Part shown: positions 56,925 to 64,000 of the stretch, piece after piece
Position numbering within the stretch: the first letter of the stretch is position 1
Layout of the letters: every line of letters begins with the position of its first letter
NCBI GenBank assembly: GCA_032718475.1
Contig: JAUCBJ010003203.1
Coordinates: 1 to 64,000 of the forward strand
DNA: 64,000 bases
Direction: 5' to 3'
DNA from: Nemertoderma westbladi
Lineage: Eukaryota > Xenacoelomorpha > Nemertodermatida > Nemertodermatidae
The notes under the pieces: model-generated
Seen by the model: the letters and a program-made list of their open reading frames with translations, nothing else
Told to the model about the DNA's origin: nothing
The model's database searches: none
Translations under genes and position numbers: made by a program

Positions 56925-58477
56925 TGTTCGCGCTTTTAGACCTTTAGCTGTTTAACCTGCCAATTTTAGTTGTCTTCTAATTCATAAATCGACTTTAGCC
57001 GATTACAATTATTTATTACACTGAAATAACATCAGCCGAAGCCAGTCTATGCGCGACCATTCACCCACTGTTAAGGGAGACTGGATTCGGGGGCTTGGAC
57101 TTATTATTGCGTTGTAGACCTACTGTATTATTCGATTGATTGTTACTATATAATCTCTGACAATATATTTACTTTCGGGGAAATATTAACAGTTCCTTTA
57201 GGACGTGGCGCTTTAAGTATAAAAACAGAGTTATGACTTATACTAATCATAATATACTAGGTTTAGATTCAGAGACCAATTAAGGTGACAGAAAAATGGT
57301 GGTTTACTGAGTAATATTTCAGCCAACAGTCAACTAATTACGACACACGCTAAATTTAGAATAGACTTTTTTCAATCATTTTTTCAATTTGGTGCAATTA
57401 AAATTAGAAACATTAAATTAGATGATGTACTGTATATCTTTTCTTTTTTGGTGCAATAGTCTTTAGAGGGAAATTTGAATTGCATTCTGAGTCTGTACTG
57501 TGCTTCTCTGTTGGTAGATATATCTGATTGTTTGAGTTTGATAAAGGCCTGTTGGCTGAAATATTACTCAGTAAACCACCATTTTTCTGTCACCTTAATT
57601 GGTCTCTGAATCTAAACCTAGTATATTATGCTTAACGCGGTGACAAGGGCACGTTCTCACTTACTAAACTTATAATAATCACAACTAGATGGCTACTGAG
57701 TTTCGTAAAAGTCGCATTCTTTAGGAGATGCTTTATTACCAATCACACTACCTCACACGACTTCACACTACTTCACACTGATCTGCCGACAGTCACTGAA
57801 TTTGATCATATATAAGGAGGATAGCAACTGACACATGTAGGGATTATGAAATAGCATTTAATTCACACAAAAACCACTATACTGTAAGTCGCAATTGCTA
57901 CCGGTAACCTGTCCTCTCACCTTCAGTAATCAAGAAGATTGGGGTTTTATGATTCTTTATCGGTATTCTCCAAATATAACAATATATCCATCAACATATA
58001 TAACAATTAATAACAGACAGTAAAATAATGCAGTATGCAGTAGGGCAGTTAGTTAGGTAATAGTTTTACGTTTCGATAATCCAAGCCATCTAATGTTCTG
58101 GCCAAAGTCTGAAACTTCTACAGAAGCACAGAAGAATCCTAAGCTGGTGTTCTGGGCTTAGAAAAGATAAACACTAACACTGACATGCCTAGCACGGTTT
58201 ACGTAGGGCTAAAGCACACATAAAATGAAAATCGCTCTGATTGGCTGAGCAAAGAACAAAGAAAAGGTTCCACGTCGGCAGTAAATCAGCTGACAGATAT
58301 CGTCATCTGAGTTCCAGTCTTTAGAGTATTATGCGCATTGCGGCAAAAATGGCTTGTTATGTCCGCTAAAGCACACATGCAGACATAGCGGGTAAAAATG
58401 GCTTGTTATGTCCGCTAAAACACCTACACGGTATATTGCGGAGAAAATGGCTTGTTATATCCGCAAAAGCTTTTACA
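56925..58477 (-). repeat. 5' LTR of the BEL/Pao element (1,553 bp with insertion)
   Basis: Same sequence as 45182-46292 plus ~442 bp inserted near 57247-57680. Most of the insert is a MITE. Because the other LTR lacks it, the MITE arrived after integration or differs by gene conversion. Confidence 0.95.
57248..57630. mobile_element. MITE with perfect 82-bp TIRs inside the LTR
   Basis: 57248-57329 and 57549-57630 are exact inverted repeats, beginning CATAATATACTAGG. The 219-bp centre is AT-rich and non-coding. About 50 bp to its right (57631-57680) is also absent from the other LTR. Perfect TIRs suggest very recent insertion. Confidence 0.93.
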
Positions 58478-58499
58478 CACCCACCACTCTAAATCCGGC

Positions 58500-58830
58500 C
58501 CTGTAACTATGGAAGCAATGGAGTAAAACGCCACTAATAGGGTACGGTACGTATACCATGGGAAACGCTCTATTAACCCTCTATTAACCTCGCTGGCTCG
58601 GTAATTAAAATGCCTCGAGAATAATGAAAAAAAGTTACACTTTTTTCCCATGTAATAAATAATCATATTTGATTTAAACAAGATGTTTTGGAACAATCCT
58701 ATTCTATTTAAATACAATCCAGCATTTTTTTTACTAAAAAGTATTTTAGAACAAAAATAATATTTGTTCTAGAACATTTTTTGAAAATTGATATAACAAA
58801 TTTTATCAATTTCTACGCAAAAAGAAACAC
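58500..58830. repeat. Dispersed composite repeat, copy 3
   Basis: GTAACTATGGAAGCAATGGA, ATTAACCTCGCTGG, AAATGCCTCGAGAATAATG and TTTTTTCCCATGTAATAAATAAT match 41376-41660. A TTCTAGAACA tract follows, as at 41690. Together with 44400-45060 it flanks the BEL element, consistent with BEL having inserted into this repeat. Confidence 0.75.
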
Positions 58831-59030
58831 GAACTAGGTCCCTACTTATTAGCTTTAAATAATTAATTTGGAGAGTTTCAGTATGGCGCTTCCAGTCAGA
58901 CTCCAGTACTGTACTCAGACTCCAGTACTGAACGGTTACATGCGTAGTCTAGTATGTAACGTTAGCCTTGTATAAAAGGTCTTAATGGCAGCCGATAATA
59001 TCACGGCTAAGAATTAATAGTAAGGGACTA

Positions 59031-60175
59031 CCAGTCGGTTAGCCAAATGGTGTACCGATACCGTTTGTAAACCAGTTGGTTAGCCAAATAGTGTACCGAT
59101 ACCGTTTGTAAACCAGTCGGTTAGCCAAATAGTGTACCGATACCGTTTGTAAACCAGTCGGTTTGCCAAATAGTGTACCGGTACCGTTTGTCAACCAGTA
59201 GGTTTGCCAAATAGTGTACCGGTACCGTTTGTATACCAGTCGGTTTGCCAAATAGTGTACCGGTACCGTTTGTAAACCAGTCGGTTTGCCAAATAGTGTA
59301 CCGGTACCGTTTGTAAACCAGTCGGTTTGCCAAATAGTGTACCGGTACCGTTTGTAAACCAGTCGGTTTGCCAAATAGTGTACCGGTACCGTTTGTAAAC
59401 CAGTCTGTTTGCCAAATAGTGTACCGGTACCGTTTGTAAACCGGTCGGTTTGCCAAATAGTGTACTGGTACCGTTTGTAAACCAGTCGGTTTGCCAAATA
59501 GTGTACCGGTACCGTTTGTAAACCAGTCGGTTTGCCAAATAGTGTACCGGTACCGTTTGTAAACCAGTCGGTTTGCCAAATAGTGTACCGGTACCGTTTG
59601 TAAACCAGTCAGTTTGCCAAATAGTGTACCGGTACCGTTTGTAAACCAGTCGGTTTGCCAAATAGTGTACCGGTACAGTTTGTCAACCAGTAGGTTTGCC
59701 AAATAGTGTACTGGTACCGTTTGTAAACCAGTCGGTTTGCCAAATAGTGTACCGGTACCGTTTGCAAACCAGTCGGTTTGACAAATAGTGTACCGGTACC
59801 GTTTGTAAACCAGTCGGTTTGCTAAATAGTGTACCGGTACCGTTTGTAAACCAGTCGGTTTGCCAAATAGTGTACCGGTACCGTTTGTAAACCAGTCGGT
59901 TTGCCAAATAGTGTACCGGTACCGTTTGTAAACCAATCGGTTTGCCAAATAGTGTACCGGTTCCGTTTGTAAACCAGTCGGTTTGCCAAATAGTGTACTG
60001 GTACCGTTTGTAAACCAGTCGGTTTGCCAAATAGCGTACCGGTACCGTTTGTAAACCAGTCGGTTTGCCAAATAGTGTACCGGTACCGTTTGTCAACCAG
60101 TCGGTTTGCCAAATAGTGTACCGATACCGTTTGTATACCAGTCGGTTTGCCAAATAGTGCACCGGTACCGTTTGT
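59031..60175. repeat. 41-bp minisatellite (~28 copies)
   Basis: The unit contains GTAAACCAGTCGGTTTGCCA and AATAGTGTACCGGTACCGTT. Variants include GATACCG, CAACCAGTAGG and GTTAGCC. Since 41 is not a multiple of three, any one frame cycles through all phases. The minus strand is nearly stop-free in all three frames, giving a 41-residue protein repeat (NRLVYKRYRYTIWQTDWFTN...). The array ends about 60 bp before the next ORF. Confidence 0.97.
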
Positions 60176-60237
60176 ATAATAATCTCCTATAACGTAGTTC
60201 ATTAGACTCGCCCATTATTATTTCACAATTTTCATCA

Positions 60238-61383
60238 ATGCCAGGAAGAATTAACGACGAATATATATTAGATAATACATCTGTAGTTAAATTCGATTCC
60301 CGAAAATGGTCAGTTTTTGTTCGAAATAATTATTTTCAACAAAGTCAAAATAATATATTTAGAAAGTTTTATTCAATATACTTTGATACAGAGGGGGAGT
60401 TTGAGCGATTTCGTAAATACTACGACGAAATTTGGCTCCCAACAAAGTTCTCAGGTATTCAATTGACTAGAAAATGGTACGAAAGAGATGACATCTTGGA
60501 GGTCACGTGTGTCAGAGAAGGTCGCGTTACGTATCGAATAGAAAACCCAAGATTCCATGAGGCAGTTGGTGGTATAAACAACGGAGATGTAAAGGTTCAT
60601 CCCCGATATATTAGTGGTTGCCGAGAGATTTTCTTGGACCCAAGATATTCACTCTACACCACCGGCTGGACGCGGAAGACTCCGCCCCTGGGTGAAGGCT
60701 CGCGCACACGTAGGGGCCACCTGGGCTGGTCTTTTTGGATCACCAGTCTGAATGGTGTATGGATCAATAAGAAGCGTCACACAGTTAAATTTATAAAAGA
60801 TTATAACAGTTACAAGTTTTATTTTCGACGACCTGAATTCGGCGAATCTGATCCCTATATAGATTTTTTAGTAACCATTAAAGGCCATCTTCTCAGTTTA
60901 CCAAAGGCGTCGCAAATACCGGTGTTCCTAGAAGGGAAGTGTTCTCCAGACAGATTACCCGACTTGTTTCCACCCGAACCAAATAAGATTACATTGAAAT
61001 ATAAAAGGTGTAGGCGGTTCGGAAACTGCGGGTCACCATGCGGGTCACCATTTTTTTGTTTAAAAGTTGCAGTTAAATTTAAGGGAAAATCGTTGAGGCC
61101 GGTTCACTTTGATATAATTCGATTTCAGTTGTGGTCTAATGAAGATCCTAGAATGCGGGTGCATAAGTCTACTCCAATAGAATTAACAACAGAAACATCT
61201 CTCAGCGTAACTGATGAAACGCGTCAATTGCATATCTATATCGATATTGGTAGCGAATATCACTATAGCCCTTTTAGTATGGATTACAAAAGAAGCGATT
61301 ACACCTGCGTCATCACGTTCACAGACTCAGCCTACAGTAGCATGGTTCGTTACTTAAATGCATTTTTGTATTGTGTTCGATAA
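60238..61383 (+). CDS. Unknown intact single-exon ORF (381 aa)
   Basis: ATG 60238 to TAA 61381-61383, uninterrupted. The product is rich in aromatic and basic residues, with no signal peptide or membrane helix apparent. Notable segments are FRKFYSIYFDTEGEFERFRK, GWSFWITSLNGVWINKKR, the Cys-rich CRRFGNCGSPCGSPFFCLKV near residues 258-277, and a C-terminal beta-rich-looking part (QLHIYIDIGSEYHYS). A short G+C-rich tract around 60660-60735 (TTGWTRKTPPLGEGSRTRRG) differs from the AT-rich rest and may be an in-frame insertion. I recognise no family. It could be a lineage-specific gene or the gene of a mobile element. The region just upstream is the 41-bp array. Confidence 0.6.
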   Translation: MPGRINDEYILDNTSVVKFDSRKWSVFVRNNYFQQSQNNIFRKFYSIYFDTEGEFERFRKYYDEIWLPTKFSGIQLTRKWYERDDILEVTCVREGRVTYRIENPRFHEAVGGINNGDVKVHPRYISGCREIFLDPRYSLYTTGWTRKTPPLGEGSRTRRGHLGWSFWITSLNGVWINKKRHTVKFIKDYNSYKFYFRRPEFGESDPYIDFLVTIKGHLLSLPKASQIPVFLEGKCSPDRLPDLFPPEPNKITLKYKRCRRFGNCGSPCGSPFFCLKVAVKFKGKSLRPVHFDIIRFQLWSNEDPRMRVHKSTPIELTTETSLSVTDETRQLHIYIDIGSEYHYSPFSMDYKRSDYTCVITFTDSAYSSMVRYLNAFLYCVR

Positions 61384-61397
61384 AGATTACCAACGTT

Positions 61398-61703
61398 CAA
61401 TAGGGCTGGTGCGCGAAAAAATGGTTGGGTTAGAAACAATTTAATAAGGGGTAACAGGGTGCACTTAATAGAAACCAAGATAATTAAATTATATAAGGGC
61501 ACTTTGTTGTGACGTCAAATCTGTAGCATCCAAAATCATGGCCGATTTTCCAAATTAGCTTCCCGGGCTTACTTAAACCCGCCATTTCCACCGTTTCCTC
61601 GTGTTTTTATAAAAAAACACACCAGCCACTCGATTCAGGGCACCTTGTTGCCCTTATTCGATTGTTTCTCGCCCAACAATTTTTTCGTGCACCAACCCTA
61701 TTG
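61398..61703. mobile_element. 306-bp MITE-like element with ~65-bp TIRs
   Basis: The ends CAATAGGGCTGGTGCGCGAA (left) and, inverted, CAATAGGGTTGGTGCACGAA (right) continue as imperfect TIRs through GTTGGG..AGAAACAAT. The interior is non-coding. Flanking copies of ATAAAGATTAYCAACGTT lie on both sides (61380-61397 and about 61711-61728), an 18-bp direct repeat too long and diverged for a normal target duplication. The element starts 15 bp after the stop of the 381-aa ORF. Confidence 0.8.
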
Positions 61704-62144
61704 CTAAGTATAAAGATTATCAACGTTGAATTGTGTATGAAAAAATTATGAAATCTCGTTACGTCATCACATCTACTTTATTTCCTAATATTCTTTATCC
61801 TGAATTTTAAATGACTTATTGTTAAAATCTTAGTTCCAATTTCGTTAGCAGCTACGCTTGTAGCGTAATATGAATTGTTAATGGGATTTCTTGCAAATTT
61901 GGAGACTCAATATTTAAATGAATTTGTTTATTAGGTTCATATATTTCAACAATTAGGCCTACATTAAATCACGGTACTTTGAATCATATAGGTTACTTAG
62001 TTTGAAGATGTACGTACATAATATAGATAGAGTAATTAGTATCTGGTAATGAATCTATACCAGTTGATTCTAAAGTTTCTATTATCTCTAATAATAAATA
62101 ACTATATGCGATACAGTATTATAGAACATAGAGACAGTTCGTTA
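61704..62144. other. 3' flank of the cathepsin gene, nothing else seen
   Basis: AT-rich. It probably includes the 3' UTR of the minus-strand protease gene. Confidence 0.45.
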
Positions 62145-62662
62145 TCAGTTTACTGTTGCACTCGTTGCCATGGTGTTTAGTCCACAGGTACCATCTCCTC
62201 TATAGACTCTATAGTAACCCTTTTCGCCCCAAGTAGGTCCCCAGGAATTCTTGACGATCCAGAAAGGCGTCCCATTTTCCACGCCAAATCCAACCAATAG
62301 CACGCCGTGGTCCAGATCGGCAGGGTTACAGAAGATCTTCCAAGGATGACTAATTCCCCCGAAATAGAACTGCATAGCGAATGCGTTAATCCCGATACTG
62401 ATTGGTCCGTTAGTGTAGAGCCAGGAAGCCAATAGTTTTTCGTCCTTTGGTAACGCAATCGATCCGTTAATTACGACGACCACTTTGCTCTTATCGAATT
62501 CGCACTTCCCTCCCGCCCCTTTGTAAGGGTAATCCGACTCGGATTCCAGACCTCCCATACGGATTATCTCTTTATACGCGTTAGACGGCAGTCCACCGCC
62601 ACAACCCTGATCCACCTTGTCGCAATCCACCAACTGCTGCTCCGACAAGTCAGGAAGAGTTC
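62145..62662 (-). CDS. CTSF: Cathepsin F-like cysteine protease, last exon
   Basis: A papain-family (C1A) lysosomal or secreted endopeptidase. This exon encodes the second half of the mature enzyme: [33 protein letters not shown], then the catalytic histidine in [11 protein letters not shown] and the catalytic asparagine in [19 protein letters not shown]. It ends [13 protein letters not shown] and TGA. The wording is closest to cathepsin F ([35 protein letters not shown]-like end). The acceptor TTTTTAG lies just upstream and the split Gly codon (G plus GA) restores [10 protein letters not shown]. Confidence 0.95.
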
Positions 62663-62935
62663 CTAAAAATAATTTTTGGTATAAATCTTTTCGTTTAGAA
62701 ATATAAAATCATATAAGATTTCTTTAGAAACATTTCGAAGTTTTGACTCTCGCTAAAACTAACGATAAATTGCTATAATGTATCCACAAACAAGCATAAC
62801 TAACCAGTCAATTTTTGACCAACATCAACACTACTGACCCTATTACACTTGTAAACGCTCTTAGTATTTTTCCGACCTTTTTAAAGACTTCCTAACCTAA
62901 CCACTCTCACTACAGAATAATTTAACAATTAATTA

Positions 62936-63325
<390 letters not shown>

Positions 63326-63425
63326 TCAAAGACAAATAAATAATTATGAAACCCTGATTCATAATTAGTTACTTAGTTTAATAATTGTCAGTTAGGCAAA
63401 ATGTAATGCAACTTGAAATCTTTAC

Positions 63426-63621
63426 CTTTCCAAAGTCGTTTACAAATTTGTCGAATTTATCAACTGGCCGTTGTTGTTTGACAGACCGACTTATTGTAGA
63501 CCAATCCATTGCCGGGTGTTGCAGTCCTAGAATCCAATCACCTTCTTCAACATCGTCCATATCCATAATATCGTCATGGATGGATCCCGCTTCGGGTTTT
63601 TCATCGCGAGGCTGAAATACG
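63426..63621 (-). CDS. CTSF: Cathepsin F-like protease, propeptide exon
   Basis: Acceptor TTTGCAG and donor GTAAAG. It encodes an acidic linker (DEKPEAGSIHDDIMDMDDVEEGD) and the start of the inhibitor propeptide helix (RPVDKFDKFVNDFGK). The frame joins the upstream exon through a split Arg codon (CG plus C) and the downstream exon in phase 0. Confidence 0.9.
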
Positions 63622-63892
63622 CTGCAAACCAAGAAACAGAATGTAAAAATACAACATTGATAGGAACACTTAGAATTATGACCATATCGAAGTCGACAAT
63701 TGATAGTAAAGGAGACACAGTACACCGACATAGAACGTGTGGGACCAAATGGAAGATGCGGATTACTTTAAATTTATGGATAATATGGGTAAATGGGACT
63801 GCTTCGAACTTTACTGCCAGGTGGGTGTAAGTTTGTTATTTATCAGTTTCTAAACGAAAATTATATAAAATATTACAACCAAAAATAGTTAC

Positions 63893-64000
63893 CGTCGGAG
63901 ATTCATCAGATACGGTTCCGGTTGAACGTCGTGGCAGCTGTAACTGTTGACTTCTATTCTCGGAACCCAGGGTTGCTCCCAAACTTTAGCCTCGCATTCC
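63893..64000 (-). CDS. CTSF: Cathepsin F-like protease, cystatin-like exon (cut by window edge)
   Basis: The visible part reads ECEAKVWEQPWVPRIEVNSY, then SCHDVQPEPYLMNLR. The Pro-Trp loop and the two flanking cysteines match the C-terminal part of the cystatin-like domain that distinguishes cathepsin F propeptides. The donor is GTAACT at 63892. The signal peptide and the rest of the cystatin domain lie outside the window. Confidence 0.85.

Larger units (their letters stand above)
45177..58482 (-). mobile_element. Full-length BEL/Pao LTR retrotransposon with CACCC target duplication
   Basis: The element spans 45182-58477 (13.3 kb) in minus orientation. Direct 5-mers CACCC at 45177-45181 and 58478-58482 flank it, matching the short target duplications of this superfamily. 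The LTRs begin TGTAAAAGC and end GCGCGAACA on the element strand. Internal order is a 1.9-kb leader, gag-type ORFs, zinc knuckles, aspartic protease, RT with YMDD, a broken RNase H, a duplicated non-coding segment, an unknown 312-aa ORF and a purine-rich GGGAGCGG before the 3' LTR. No integrase is visible. The LTRs differ by only a handful of substitutions apart from one insertion, so insertion is recent. Confidence 0.93.

Noticed and set aside
59039-60202. Minus-strand ORFs of 126-316 codons with a 41-residue repeat as a real repeat-protein gene
   Set aside because: All three frames are open because the 41-bp unit lacks stops on that strand. There is no unique N- or C-terminal sequence. Kept only as a finding.
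63576-63830. Plus-strand 84-codon ORF near the right edge
   Set aside because: Antisense to the cathepsin propeptide exon and its intron. The minus-strand exons have matching splice phases.

Overview
This is a metazoan nuclear genome window, probably from a marine invertebrate. Two conserved animal genes with canonical GT-AG introns sit at its edges: a tuberin (TSC2) orthologue on the left (+) and a cathepsin F-type cysteine protease on the right (-, cut by the window edge). The phylum cannot be fixed from the sequence. The intergenic DNA is AT-rich with frequent TAGGCCTA and ACCGGT words. One of the reverse transcriptases belongs to a family I remember from corals, anemones and other marine invertebrates.

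Layout. 264-14718: TSC2 in three exons. Almost the whole protein lies in one 4.2-kb exon. Intron 1 holds a 22/23-bp minisatellite. Intron 2 holds about 198 copies of a 36-bp unit that carries the end of exon 2 and its 5' splice site. 15127-20986: a 46-bp minisatellite split by a 1.4-kb insertion. 22000-23160: a dispersed repeat with a covarying hairpin, an array of odd-length palindromes and an acidic ORF. 23777-28588: a decayed reverse transcriptase/endonuclease gene closely framed by ~427-bp inverted repeats. 30150-34010: a decayed APE-type non-LTR retrotransposon. 34040-36545: small repeats, a tRNA-derived element and foldbacks. 36673-40300: a non-autonomous DNA transposon with 430-bp TIRs and a 9-bp target duplication (Mutator/Rehavkus-like). 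42408-44382: a 35-bp minisatellite. 45182-58477: a full-length BEL/Pao LTR retrotransposon (-) with a 5-bp target duplication, nearly identical LTRs, broken gag-pol, no visible integrase and an unknown 312-aa ORF. 59031-60175: a 41-bp minisatellite. 60238-61383: an intact unknown single-exon ORF (+), followed by a 306-bp MITE. 62145-64000: cathepsin F.

There are no operons. The window is two or three host genes separated by about 45 kb of repeats. Three of the five minisatellites lie inside or directly beside genes. The observations most worth following up are the splice-donor minisatellite in TSC2, the inverted-repeat-bounded reverse transcriptase, the BEL element that looks trans-mobilised, and the hairpin supported by compensatory changes.
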